From the NCBI GenBank assembly GCA_963842725.1, contig CAWJHN010000004.1, positions 496,001 through 560,000 of the forward strand: DNA of 64,000 nucleotides. Reading direction: 5' to 3'. Source of the DNA: UBA10649 sp963842725 (GTDB taxonomy: Bacteria; Actinomycetota; Actinomycetes; S36-B12). A model generated the notes under the pieces. It ran no database searches. It saw only the letters and a program-made list of their open reading frames with translations, and was not told the DNA's origin. Shown one piece after another: positions 31,596 through 39,759 of this stretch (position 1 is its first letter; each line of letters starts with the position of its first letter). The position numbers were made by a program, and so were the translations under genes.

Positions 31596-32167
31596 TGCGA
31601 GTCGTCCTGATGGGCCCCCCTGGGGCCGGCAAGGGCACGCAGGCCCACATCGTCGCCGGACTGGTCGGCGTTCCGCACATCTCGACCGGGGAGCTGTTCC
31701 GGGAGCACGTCGCTCGCGGGACGTCGCTGGGCATCGAGGCGGAGCGCTACATGGAGGCGGGGGAGTACGTGCCGGATGGCGTGACCAACGCCATGGTGCG
31801 CGACCGCCTGTCGCAGGACGACTGCCGTCCCGGCTTCGTGCTCGACGGGTACCCCCGCACGGTGGAGCAGGTCGGCGAGCTGAGCGCGATGCTCAGCGCC
31901 TCGTCCAAGCGGCTCGACACCGTGGTGGAGCTGACCGTCGACGTCGACGAGGTCGTGGCGCGGCTCGTGCGCCGGGCCATCGACCAGGGTCGCAATGACG
32001 ACACCGAGGAGGTCATCCGGCGGCGTCTCGAGGTCTACTTCGACCAGACCGCCCCGCTGACCGAGATGTACCGGACCCACGGACTGCTGGTCCAGGTCGA
32101 CGGACTCGGGACGATCGACGAGGTCACCGCGCGGATCGCCGCCGCCCTCGGCCTCGATCCGCAGTAG
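31595..32167 (+). CDS. adk: Adenylate kinase
   Basis: Interconverts ATP + AMP and 2 ADP. The product is 190 aa with P-loop GPPGAGKGTQ near residue 8, the AMP-binding DGYPRT, and a short LID of the type found in actinobacteria (no zinc cysteines; RRAIDQGRNDDTEEVIRRRL). The ATG at 31595 overlaps the secY stop (TGATG). map follows after 3 bases. Confidence 0.97.
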   Translation: MRVVLMGPPGAGKGTQAHIVAGLVGVPHISTGELFREHVARGTSLGIEAERYMEAGEYVPDGVTNAMVRDRLSQDDCRPGFVLDGYPRTVEQVGELSAMLSASSKRLDTVVELTVDVDEVVARLVRRAIDQGRNDDTEEVIRRRLEVYFDQTAPLTEMYRTHGLLVQVDGLGTIDEVTARIAAALGLDPQ

Positions 32168-32170
32168 CGC

Positions 32171-32968
32171 ATGTTCCGCCGCAAGAGCGCCATCGAGATC
32201 AAGTCGCCCGATCAGCTCGCAGTCATGCGTCAGGCAGGACTCGTCGTGGCCCGGACCCTCGCGGCCGTCGGCGACGCCGCGGCGCCCGGGGTCACCACGG
32301 GTCAGCTCGACGCGATCGCCCGGGACGTCCTGGCCGATCACCGAGCCGAGTCCTCGTTCCTGGGATACCGAGCCCACGGCACCGTCCCGTACCCGGGCGT
32401 GCTGTGCGCCTCGATCAATGAGGAGGTCGTGCACGGCATCCCGGGGGAGCGCCGGCTTCGCGAAGGGGACCTGCTGTCGGTGGACTTCGGCGCGATCGTC
32501 GAAGGCTGGCACGGCGATGCCGCGATCAGCGTCCTGATCGGCGACGTCCGGCCCGAGATCGCCGAGCTGTCCCGGGTCACGGAGGCGTCCTTGTGGGCCG
32601 GTCTGGCCGCGGCCCGATCCGGCGCCCACCTGTCCGACATCGGCCACGCCGTGGAGAAGTCGATCCGGTCCGCCGGCGACTTCGGCATCGTCGAGGAGTA
32701 CGGCGGTCACGGCATCGGCTCGCGCATGCACATGGATCCGCATGTCCTGAACTACGGCCGCGCCGGCCAGGGACCGCTGCTCAGGCCGGGGATGGCCCTG
32801 GCGATCGAGCCCATGGCCACCCTGGGCAGTCCCGAGGTCGGCGTCCTGGCCGACGACTGGACCGTGGTCACGACGGACGGTCAGTGTGCGGCCCACTGGG
32901 AGCACACCGTCGCTGTGACGGAGGCCGGACCCTGGGTCCTCACCGCCCTCGACGACGTCCACCTGTGA
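32171..32968 (+). CDS. map: Methionine aminopeptidase, type I
   Basis: Removes the initiator methionine from nascent proteins. The product is 265 aa of the pita-bread fold. Metal ligands are visible in the usual order: Asp in LLSVDFGAI, Asp in WHGDAAISV, His in GGHGIGSRMHMDPHVLN, Glu in AIEPMATLG and Glu in HWEHTVAV. There is no N-terminal zinc-finger extension, so it is the plain class Ia-like length. It ends the spc operon; the next 220 bases carry a promoter for infA. Confidence 0.96.
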   Translation: MFRRKSAIEIKSPDQLAVMRQAGLVVARTLAAVGDAAAPGVTTGQLDAIARDVLADHRAESSFLGYRAHGTVPYPGVLCASINEEVVHGIPGERRLREGDLLSVDFGAIVEGWHGDAAISVLIGDVRPEIAELSRVTEASLWAGLAAARSGAHLSDIGHAVEKSIRSAGDFGIVEEYGGHGIGSRMHMDPHVLNYGRAGQGPLLRPGMALAIEPMATLGSPEVGVLADDWTVVTTDGQCAAHWEHTVAVTEAGPWVLTALDDVHL

Positions 32969-33022
32969 CCGCGTGGCCGCTTCTGGGCCGCGCGGCCCGC
33001 GAAGGGGAGCGGGGACCCGGAT

Positions 33023-33052
33023 TTCGCTATCGCACCCGTGGGGGCGTAGACT
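33023..33052 (+). promoter_or_regulatory. Predicted promoter for the infA-rpsM-rpoA (alpha) operon
   Basis: TAGACT at 33047-33052 is a good -10; the paired TTCGCT (33023-33028, 18-base spacer) is a weak -35. The leader to infA would be about 130 bases and is rich in G/C dyads. Confidence 0.4.
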
Positions 33053-33191
33053 CACGGGGCCGATAAGGGGCTTCCCCCATTCGTCCGCATGCTGTCGCCC
33101 GATTCCGGTGGCTGTCGTGCGGGCAGCCGTGGGTTGCCGCTTGCTCCGCTGGGGCTCCGAGGGAGTCGGCACCACGAAGGAAGCAGAGGTT

Positions 33192-33413
33192 ATGGGCAAG
33201 AAGGACGGCGCGATCGAGCTCGAGGGCACGATCACGGAGTCACTGCCCAATGCCATGTTCCGGGTGGAGCTCGACAACGGGCACAAGGTGCTCGCGCACA
33301 TCAGCGGGAAGATGCGGATGCACTACATCCGGATCCTGCCGGACGACCGGGTCGTCGTTGAGTTGTCGCCCTACGACCTCACGCGCGGACGGATCGTCTA
33401 CCGCTACAAGTAA
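33192..33413 (+). CDS. infA: Translation initiation factor IF-1
   Basis: IF-1 occupies the A site during initiation. The product is 73 aa, the standard actinobacterial length, a single S1/OB fold: KKDGAIELEGTITESLPNAM, then KVLAHISGKMRMHYIRILPD and LTRGRIVYRYK at the end. ATG 33192 is used; open frame upstream (from 32973) lacks family similarity. GGAAGCAGAGG lies directly before the start. Confidence 0.97.
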   Translation: MGKKDGAIELEGTITESLPNAMFRVELDNGHKVLAHISGKMRMHYIRILPDDRVVVELSPYDLTRGRIVYRYK

Positions 33414-33476
33414 GCCCACCCGACCCACTCGTCCCCGCTACAACGACCCACTCGAACGAGTCACGAAAGAGTCATC

Positions 33477-33590
33477 ATGAAGGTGCAGCCAAGCGTCAAG
33501 AAGATCTGCGACAAGTGCAAGGTCATCCGTCGCCACGGTCGCGTCATGGTCATCTGCGAGAACGTTCGCCACAAGCAGCGCCAGGGCTGA
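33477..33590 (+). CDS. rpmJ: 50S ribosomal protein L36
   Basis: The smallest 50S protein (37 aa), at the base of the stalk. It begins MKVQPSVKKICDKCKVIRRH. The zinc site is C11-x2-C14 with C27 and H32 (CENVRH), the zinc-containing form. GAAAGAG lies 6-12 bases upstream of ATG 33477. It lies between infA (63 bases) and rpsM (191 bases). Confidence 0.96.
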   Translation: MKVQPSVKKICDKCKVIRRHGRVMVICENVRHKQRQG

Positions 33591-33691
33591 CACCAGTTCC
33601 TGACGCGGCCTTAGGGGAGACAACCCGCAAGGCCGAACAACAAGCAGAACCCGACCCCCGCAGCCGCGCGTGCGCAGCAACGGGACGACAC

Positions 33692-33730
33692 CCCCGGTCA
33701 CGAGGCCGGGGACCTGCCTTGGCGGGCAGG
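33692..33730 (+). promoter_or_regulatory. Two adjacent hairpins in the rpmJ-rpsM gap
   Basis: CCCCGG/CCGGGG (33692-33697 with 33706-33711) and CCTGCC/GGCAGG (33713-33718 with 33725-33730) sit back to back 52 bases before rpsM. They could form a regulatory or processing structure in the alpha operon mRNA. No known leader family is recognised. Confidence 0.35.
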
Positions 33731-33781
33731 AGTGGTTCTGCACCGCAAACCTCGTGCACGAAGAGAAGAGAGAACGCCCTT

Positions 33782-34159
33782 ATGGCACGACTCGTAGGCG
33801 TCGACCTGCCGCGCGACAAGCGCATGGCGGTGGCGCTCACCTACATCTATGGCGTCGGTCGTTCGCAGGCCGCCAAGGCCCTCGAGGCCACCGGCATCAG
33901 CCCCGACCTGCGTTCGAAGGACCTCAGCGACGAGCAGGTCGTCGCACTCCGCGACTGGATCGACGAGAACCTCAAGGTCGAGGGTGACCTCCGCCGAGAG
34001 GTGGCCGCTGACGTACGTCGCAAGGTCGAGATCGGCTGCTACCAGGGCCTGCGTCATCGCAAGGGCCTGCCGGTTCGTGGCCAGCGCACCCACACCAATG
34101 CCCGCACCCGCAAGGGTCCGCGCAAGACCGTCGCTGGCAAGAAGAAGGCCGGCAAGTAA
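33782..34159 (+). CDS. rpsM: 30S ribosomal protein S13
   Basis: S13 bridges the 30S head to the 50S and contacts P-site tRNA. The product is 125 aa from ATG 33782 (MARLVGVDLPRDKRMAVALT). The C-terminal tail GLPVRGQRTHTNARTRKGPR is intact. The start is set by family alignment; upstream open frame is noncoding leader. Confidence 0.97.
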   Translation: MARLVGVDLPRDKRMAVALTYIYGVGRSQAAKALEATGISPDLRSKDLSDEQVVALRDWIDENLKVEGDLRREVAADVRRKVEIGCYQGLRHRKGLPVRGQRTHTNARTRKGPRKTVAGKKKAGK

Positions 34160-34189
34160 GCCGCTTACGAGACTCTGGAGAACTGATTC

Positions 34190-34597
34190 ATGGCCCCCAA
34201 GACAGGCAAGGCTGCGGTAGCCAAGAAGGTACGCCGCAAGGAGAAGAAGAACGTGGCCCACGGCCACGCGCACATCAAGAGCACCTTCAACAACACCATC
34301 GTCTCGATCACCGATCCCACTGGAGCGGTGATCTCCTGGGCCAGTGCCGGCCAGGTCGGCTTCAAGGGAAGCCGCAAGTCCACACCGTTCGCCGCCCAAC
34401 TGGCCGCCGAGGCCGCTGCGCGACGCGCGATGGAGCACGGCATGCGCAAGGTCGACGTGTTCGTGAAGGGTCCCGGCTCCGGCCGCGAGACCGCTATCCG
34501 TTCGCTGCAGGCGACGGGGCTGGAGGTCGGGACCATCTCCGACGTCACCCCGGTGCCGTTCAACGGAACCCGTCCCTCCAAGCGTCGTCGCGTCTGA
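34190..34597 (+). CDS. rpsK: 30S ribosomal protein S11
   Basis: S11 is a platform protein near the mRNA exit. The product is 135 aa: the basic N-terminal extension KKVRRKEKKNVAHGHAHIKS, then TFNNTIVSITDPTGAVISWA and GLEVGTISDVTPVPFNGTRP. TGGAGAACTG precedes ATG 34190. rpsD follows after 36 bases. Confidence 0.97.
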   Translation: MAPKTGKAAVAKKVRRKEKKNVAHGHAHIKSTFNNTIVSITDPTGAVISWASAGQVGFKGSRKSTPFAAQLAAEAAARRAMEHGMRKVDVFVKGPGSGRETAIRSLQATGLEVGTISDVTPVPFNGTRPSKRRRV

Positions 34598-34633
34598 CCT
34601 CGCGTTCATACGGAATCTAGGAGATAACGAGAC

Positions 34634-35260
34634 ATGGCGCGTTATACAGACGCCGATTGCAAGCGGTGCCGCCGCGAGAAGATGAAGCTTTTCCTCAAGG
34701 GCGCGAAGTGCGAGTCGCCGAAGTGCCCCTTCGAGAAGCGTCCCTACCCTCCGGGCCAGCACGGCCGCGGTCGCTCGAAGGACAGCGAGTACCTGCTGCA
34801 GCTTCGTGAGAAGCAGAAGGCAACCCGCATGTACGGGGTGCTCGAGAAGCAGTTCTCGAACTACTACAAGGAGGCTCAGCGGCAGTCCGGCAAGACCGGC
34901 GAGAACCTGCTGCAGATCCTGGAGACCCGGCTCGACAACGTCGTGTTCCGCGCGGGCTTCGCGAAGTCCCGTGACATGGCCCGTCAGCTGGTGACCCACG
35001 GTCACTTCACGGTCAACGGCCACAAGGTGAACATCCCGTCGTACCGCGTGTCCCCGAGCGACATCGTCGAGGTGCGGGCGGGCTCGCGTGAGCTGACCCC
35101 GTTCATCGTCGCGCATGCCGAGGTCGGCGAGCGCAGCGTGCCGGCGTGGCTCGAGGTCACCCCCTCGAAGATGCGCATCCTGGTGCACTCGCTGCCGGTT
35201 CGCGCGGTCATCGACACGCAGGTCAACGAGCAGCTGATCGTCGAGCTCTACTCCAAGTAA
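34634..35260 (+). CDS. rpsD: 30S ribosomal protein S4, zinc-finger (C+) form
   Basis: S4 nucleates 30S assembly, helps unwind mRNA and in E. coli represses the alpha operon. The product is 208 aa. Unlike E. coli S4 it keeps the N-terminal zinc cysteines: C9-x2-C12 (DCKRCRREK) and CESPKC near residues 26-31. The S4 RNA-binding domain is clear (ETRLDNVVFRAGFAKSRDMA; RQLVTHGHFTVNG). TAGGAGATAACGAG precedes ATG 34634. Confidence 0.97.
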   Translation: MARYTDADCKRCRREKMKLFLKGAKCESPKCPFEKRPYPPGQHGRGRSKDSEYLLQLREKQKATRMYGVLEKQFSNYYKEAQRQSGKTGENLLQILETRLDNVVFRAGFAKSRDMARQLVTHGHFTVNGHKVNIPSYRVSPSDIVEVRAGSRELTPFIVAHAEVGERSVPAWLEVTPSKMRILVHSLPVRAVIDTQVNEQLIVELYSK

Positions 35261-35326
35261 TCCGACGCCCGGAGACGGGCAGACACGCGACGTCAAATAG
35301 CGGTCGTCGCGGGAAGGAAGTTCATC

Positions 35327-36346
35327 GTGCTCATCAGTCAGCGCCCCGTGCTCACCGAGGAGACGATCAGCGAGTTCCGCTCGCGGTTCGTCCTCGAGCC
35401 CCTCGAGCCCGGTTTCGGCTACACGCTCGGCAACTCGCTCCGTCGCACGCTGCTGTCCTCGATCCCGGGCGCGGCCGTGACGAGCATCCGCATCGACGGC
35501 GTGCTGCACGAGTTCACGACGGTCCCCGGTGTCAAGGAGGACGTCACCGAGCTCATCCTGAACATCAAGCAGCTGGTCATCTCGTCGGAGCACGACGAGC
35601 CGGTGGTCATGTACCTGCGCAAGCAGGGTCCCGGCACCGTCACGGCGGCCGACATCCAGCCGCCGGCCGGCGTGGAGGTCCACAACCCGGGCCTGCACAT
35701 CGCCACCCTGAATGCCAAGGGCAAGCTCGAGATCGAGCTCGTCGTGGAGCGCGGCCGCGGATACGTCTCGGCCGTGCTCAACAAGCAGCCCGGCCAGGAG
35801 ATCGGCCGCATCCCGGTCGACTCGATCTACAGCCCCGTGCTGAAGGTCACCTACAAGGTCGAGGCGACACGTGTGGAGCAGCGCACGGACTTCGACAAGC
35901 TGGTCCTCGACGTCGAGACCAAGCAGTCGATGCGTCCGCGCGACGCGGTCGCGTCAGCGGGCAAGACCCTGGTCGAGCTCTTCGGCCTGGCCCGCGAGCT
36001 CAATGTCGACGCCGAGGGCATCGACATCGGCCCGTCGCCGACCGACGCCTTCGTGGCCGAGCAGCTGTCGACCCCCATCGAGCAGCTCGACATGACGGTG
36101 CGGTCGTACAACTGCCTCAAGCGCGAAGGCATCCACACCGTCGGCGAGCTGATCACGCGCAGCGAGGCCGATCTGCTCGACATCCGCAACTTCGGTGCGA
36201 AGTCGATCGACGAGGTCAAGGTCAAGCTGGCCAGCCTCGGACTGGCCCTGAAGGACAGCCCGCCCGGATTCGATCCCGGCGCAGCCGTGTACTTCAACGA
36301 CGACGATGATGACGACCTGGCATTCGCCGAGGACGAGCAGCTCTAG
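35327..36346 (+). CDS. rpoA: DNA-directed RNA polymerase subunit alpha
   Basis: The alpha dimer scaffolds RNA polymerase assembly and binds UP elements and activators. The product is 339 aa from GTG 35327, with GGGAAGGAAG upstream. The N-terminal domain contains LEPGFGYTLGNSLRRTLLSS; the C-terminal domain has REGIHTVGELITRSEADLLD and IRNFGAKSIDEVKVKL, which carry the DNA-binding residues. The C-terminus ends in an acidic NDDDDDDLAFAEDEQL stretch. rplQ follows after 47 bases. Confidence 0.98.
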   Translation: MLISQRPVLTEETISEFRSRFVLEPLEPGFGYTLGNSLRRTLLSSIPGAAVTSIRIDGVLHEFTTVPGVKEDVTELILNIKQLVISSEHDEPVVMYLRKQGPGTVTAADIQPPAGVEVHNPGLHIATLNAKGKLEIELVVERGRGYVSAVLNKQPGQEIGRIPVDSIYSPVLKVTYKVEATRVEQRTDFDKLVLDVETKQSMRPRDAVASAGKTLVELFGLARELNVDAEGIDIGPSPTDAFVAEQLSTPIEQLDMTVRSYNCLKREGIHTVGELITRSEADLLDIRNFGAKSIDEVKVKLASLGLALKDSPPGFDPGAAVYFNDDDDDDLAFAEDEQL

Positions 36347-36393
36347 TCGGCCCCTGCCCGAACGACAGCTTTCAGAAAGCCTGAGGAGAAAGA

Positions 36394-37017
36394 ATGCCTA
36401 CGCCAACAAAGGGTCCCCGCCTCGGCGGCGGTCCGGCACACGAGCGGCTCATGCTGGCCAACCTGGCCACAGCGCTGTTCGAGCACGGCCGCATCACGAC
36501 GACGGAGGCGAAGGCCAAGCGCCTGCGCCCGCTGGCCGAGCGGATGATCACGTTCGCGAAGCGCGGCGACCTGCACGCCCGTCGTCGGGTGATGACGGTC
36601 GTTCGCGACAAGTCAGTCGTGCACACGCTGTTCACCGAGATCGGCCCCAGCTACGCGGGCCGTCCGGGCGGCTACACGCGCATCACCAAGATCGGGCCGC
36701 GCAAGGGCGACAACGCTCCGATGGCCGTCATCGAGCTGGTCGAGCCGATGGCCGAGCAGGTCGTGGCGGAGGCGACGGGTGCGACGAAGCGCGCGGTGAA
36801 GGAGAAGGCCTCGTCAGAGGCCTCGACCAAGGGGCAGGAGAAGGCCTCGTCAGAGGCCTCGACCAAGGGGCAGGAGAAGGCCTCGCCAGAGGCCTCGACC
36901 ACCGCTGCGGTCGTCGAGACCGTGGTCGAGGACGCGCCGGTTGTCGACGAGGCCAGCGAGACCGCGGCCGTCGAGGCGGACGAGACGGACGCGACGGACA
37001 AGAAGGACGAGTCCTGA
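36394..37017 (+). CDS. rplQ: 50S ribosomal protein L17 with a repetitive C-terminal extension
   Basis: L17 lies near the tunnel exit. Residues 1-120 are the conserved protein (MPTPTKGPRLGGGPAHERLM; AYAGRPGGYTRI-like stretch SYAGRPGGYTRITKIGPRKG). From about residue 130 an 80-residue low-complexity tail follows, with three near-identical 12-residue units EKASSEASTKGQ and then an acidic Val/Glu/Asp-rich end; total length is 207 aa against a usual 115-130. GAGGAGAAAGA precedes ATG 36394. The stop overlaps the proposed CTG start of truA. Confidence 0.96.
   Translation: MPTPTKGPRLGGGPAHERLMLANLATALFEHGRITTTEAKAKRLRPLAERMITFAKRGDLHARRRVMTVVRDKSVVHTLFTEIGPSYAGRPGGYTRITKIGPRKGDNAPMAVIELVEPMAEQVVAEATGATKRAVKEKASSEASTKGQEKASSEASTKGQEKASPEASTTAAVVETVVEDAPVVDEASETAAVEADETDATDKKDES
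36802..36901 (+). repeat. 36-base tandem repeat in the rplQ 3' end
   Basis: Units at 36802-36837 and 36838-36873 are identical, and a third, partial unit (36874-36901) differs at one base. Period 36 keeps the reading frame and encodes EKASSEASTKGQ. The identity at the DNA level suggests recent expansion by slippage or unequal crossing over. Confidence 0.92.
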
Positions 37018-37904
37018 CCGACTCAGCCGACCTGAATCAGCCCGTCCCCGGCACGCCGGGCGACGGGCTGATTCGTCTGCGCCTCGATCTGGCCTACGAC
37101 GGCCGGGACTTCGCCGGCTGGGCCAAGCAGACCGACCTGCGAACCGTGCAGGGCGAGCTTGAGCGGGTGCTCGGCCAGGTGACCGGGACGCCGGTCGACG
37201 TGACCTGCGCGGGGCGCACCGATGCCGGCGTGCACGCCCGCGGACAGGTGGCGCACCTCGACATTCCCGTGTCCGTGTGGGCTGCCGGGGTCGACGTCCG
37301 CCGGGTGAACCGCGCGCTGCCCGATGACATCCGGCTGCACGGCATCGGTGGGGCACCGGAAGGCTTCGACGCACGCTTCTCGGCGCTGTGGCGCCGGTAC
37401 ACCTACCGCGTGTGCGACAGCCGTGTCGGCCCGGATCCGCTGGTCCGGCACATGACGCTGAGATGGAGCCGGCCCCTCGACGTCGACCGGATGAACGAGG
37501 CCGCGACGGGGCTGGTGGGCGAGCACGACTTCGCCGCGTTCTGCCGCCATCGACCACGGGGAACGTCCATCCGCGAGCTGCAGAGCCTCGACTGGCAGCG
37601 GAGCGAGGACGGCGTGGCGGTGATGACCATCCAGGCCGACGCGTTCTGCCACTCGATGGTGCGCAGCCTGGTCGGCGTGCTGCTGCCGGTCGGCGATGGG
37701 CGTCGACCGGTCACGTGGCCCGAGCAGGTGCGGGCCGCCGGACTCCGGCACTCAGCGGTGACCGTCATGCCGGCGCACGGACTGATCCTGGAGCGGGTCG
37801 AGTATCCGCCGGACGACCAGCTGCTGCTGCGGCAGACGAGCACCCGCACGGTGCGGACCCTGCCCGGCGGGGTTCAGCCGCCGACCGACCAGGACGGGAC
37901 CTGA
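37014..37904 (+). CDS. truA: tRNA pseudouridine(38-40) synthase, apparently CTG-initiated
   Basis: TruA converts U38-U40 in tRNA anticodon arms to pseudouridine. The conserved fold begins LRLDLAYDGRDFAGWAKQ and the catalytic Asp is in CAGRTDAGVHARGQVAHL. The frame has no ATG, GTG or TTG between rplQ-internal sequence and the GTG of RTVQGELE, which would cut off the first strand of the fold. CTG at 37014 overlaps the rplQ TGA (CTGA) and has AAGGA 6 bases upstream (37003-37007), so it is the most likely start, giving 296 aa. The product call is firm; the start is an inference. Confidence 0.88.
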   Translation: MTDSADLNQPVPGTPGDGLIRLRLDLAYDGRDFAGWAKQTDLRTVQGELERVLGQVTGTPVDVTCAGRTDAGVHARGQVAHLDIPVSVWAAGVDVRRVNRALPDDIRLHGIGGAPEGFDARFSALWRRYTYRVCDSRVGPDPLVRHMTLRWSRPLDVDRMNEAATGLVGEHDFAAFCRHRPRGTSIRELQSLDWQRSEDGVAVMTIQADAFCHSMVRSLVGVLLPVGDGRRPVTWPEQVRAAGLRHSAVTVMPAHGLILERVEYPPDDQLLLRQTSTRTVRTLPGGVQPPTDQDGT

Positions 37905-37905
37905 C

Positions 37906-39567
37906 ATGGGCCACATCGACGTCCAGCACGTCACGTACTCGCTCCCGGACGGTCGGGTCCTGCTCGATGACGTGTCCTTCCGAGTCCCGGACGGCGCGAC
38001 CGCGGCGCTCGTGGGCGCCAACGGAGCCGGCAAGACCACGCTGCTTCGCATGATGGCCGGCGACGCCCGACCCGACGAGGGCTCCATCGTGTGCGGGGGC
38101 AGCGTTGCCGTGATGCGTCAGTTCATCGGCCAGATGTCCGAGGGCACAGTCCGCGACCTGCTGCTTGGCGTGAGCCCGCCGACCCTTCGCGAGGCGGCAG
38201 CGTCGCTCGACCGGGCCGAGCTGGCGCTGATGGACGCAGACGACGAGGCCACCCAGATGCGCTACGCGCATGCCATCTCGGACTTCGCGGACGCCGGGGG
38301 CTACGACGCGGAGGTGCTGTTCGACGTGGTGACCACCGCGGCGATGGCCGAGACGTACGAGTCGATCCGATGGCGACCGGTGGCGTCGCTGTCGGGCGGC
38401 GAGCAGAAGCGCATCGTGCTCGAGCTGCTGCTGCGGGGCGCTGCCGACATCCTCCTGCTGGACGAGCCGGACAACTACCTCGACGTGCCGGGCAAGACCT
38501 GGCTCGAGGCGCAGTTGCGCGAGACCCAGAAGACCGTGCTGCTGATCAGCCACGACCGCGAGCTGCTGAACCAGTGCGCGAGCCACGTCGTGTCCGTCGA
38601 GCTGGGGGCCGTCGGCAACACCGTCTGGGTGCACGGTGGGGGCTTCGCCTCCTTCCACGAGGCGCGGGCCGATCGATTCTCCCGACTCGAGGAGCTGCGA
38701 CGGCGGTGGGATGAGGAGCACGTCAAACTCAAGGAGCTCGTGCAGTCGCTCAAGGTCAAGGCCAAGTACAACGACGGCATGGCGTCGCGCTACCAGGCCG
38801 CCCAGACCCGCCTGCGCAAGTTCGAGGAGGCCGGCCCGCCGATCGCGGTGCCCAAGGAGCAGAGCGTCCGAATGCGGCTCGGCGGCGGTCGCACCGCCAA
38901 GCGGGCGATCGTCTGCGAGTCGGTGGAGCTCACCGGCCTCACCAAGGCCTTCGACGGCGAGGTCTGGTTCGGCGAGCGGCTCGCCGTGCTCGGGGCGAAC
39001 GGCTCGGGCAAGTCCCACCTGCTGCGCCTGCTGGCGCTCGGTGGATCCGACCCGGACATCGAGCATCAGCCGGTCGGCGATGTCGCGATCGCCCCTGTTC
39101 GGCATGCCGGGTCGGCGCGGCTCGGCGCCCGCGTGCGCCCGGGCTGGTTCGCCCAGACGCATGTGCGTCCGGACCTCTCGGGCCGCACGCTGCTGGACAT
39201 CCTGCACCGCGGCGATGACCGCCGCTCGGGACTCCCGCGGGAGCAGGCGGCTCGGGTGCTCGATCGCTACGAGCTCGCGGGTGCGTCCGAGCAGGACTTC
39301 GACACGCTCTCCGGCGGTCAGCAGGCGCGGTTCCAGATCCTGCTGCTCGAGCTGAGCGGCGCGACCCTGCTCCTGCTCGACGAACCCACCGACAACCTCG
39401 ACCTGGCCAGTGCCGAGGCGCTGGAGGACGGACTGAACCGGTTCGAGGGGACCGTGGTCGCCGTGACGCACGATCGATGGTTCGCCCGTGGGTTCGATCG
39501 CTTCTGGGTGTTCCGCGCCGATGGCTCGGTGGTGGAGACCCCGGAGCCGGTCTGGGCGGAGTGGTAG
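37906..39567 (+). CDS. ABC-F family ATP-binding protein
   Basis: A soluble protein (553 aa) with two ABC ATPase domains and no membrane part, as in the ABC-F family that acts on ribosomes (translation factors or target-protection antibiotic resistance). Domain 1 has Walker A GANGAGKTT near residue 45, signature LSGGEQKR and Walker B ILLLDEPDNYLD. Domain 2 has GANGSGKSH, signature LSGGQQAR and LLLLDEPTDNLD. A charged linker (DRFSRLEELRRRWDEEHVK) joins them, where ABC-F proteins reach the peptidyl-transferase centre. It starts one base after the truA stop. Whether it protects from a drug cannot be told from sequence. Confidence 0.9.
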   Translation: MGHIDVQHVTYSLPDGRVLLDDVSFRVPDGATAALVGANGAGKTTLLRMMAGDARPDEGSIVCGGSVAVMRQFIGQMSEGTVRDLLLGVSPPTLREAAASLDRAELALMDADDEATQMRYAHAISDFADAGGYDAEVLFDVVTTAAMAETYESIRWRPVASLSGGEQKRIVLELLLRGAADILLLDEPDNYLDVPGKTWLEAQLRETQKTVLLISHDRELLNQCASHVVSVELGAVGNTVWVHGGGFASFHEARADRFSRLEELRRRWDEEHVKLKELVQSLKVKAKYNDGMASRYQAAQTRLRKFEEAGPPIAVPKEQSVRMRLGGGRTAKRAIVCESVELTGLTKAFDGEVWFGERLAVLGANGSGKSHLLRLLALGGSDPDIEHQPVGDVAIAPVRHAGSARLGARVRPGWFAQTHVRPDLSGRTLLDILHRGDDRRSGLPREQAARVLDRYELAGASEQDFDTLSGGQQARFQILLLELSGATLLLLDEPTDNLDLASAEALEDGLNRFEGTVVAVTHDRWFARGFDRFWVFRADGSVVETPEPVWAEW

Positions 39568-39595
39568 GCCTCGATCGGCGGTGGGGTGGCCCGAT

Positions 39596-39625
39596 TTGGA
39601 GGCGTCGGGACCGCAACGGTAGTCT
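39596..39625 (+). promoter_or_regulatory. Predicted promoter for rplM-rpsI-glmM
   Basis: TTGGAG (39596-39601), 18-base spacer, TAGTCT (39620-39625), 135 bases before rplM. Confidence 0.45.
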
Positions 39626-39643
39626 GGGGTGCTGCTGTGGCGC

Positions 39644-39661
39644 CCTCCTGGATTCAGGAGG
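39644..39661 (+). promoter_or_regulatory. Hairpin in the rplM leader
   Basis: A perfect 7-bp stem CCTCCTG/CAGGAGG with tetraloop GATT, 99 bases before rplM. As it follows the predicted start site it may be part of an L13 leader; it could instead terminate transcription from the ABC-F gene. The right arm resembles a ribosome-binding site without a start codon after it. Confidence 0.4.
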
Positions 39662-39759
39662 CCCTCCCAGCCTAGGCGTCAGGGATGGCGCCTAGTACGG
39701 CGTGCCAGCGATGGCGCGTACAGAGTCCGGTTCCGACGAGAAACGTAAGGTGGCGTCCC

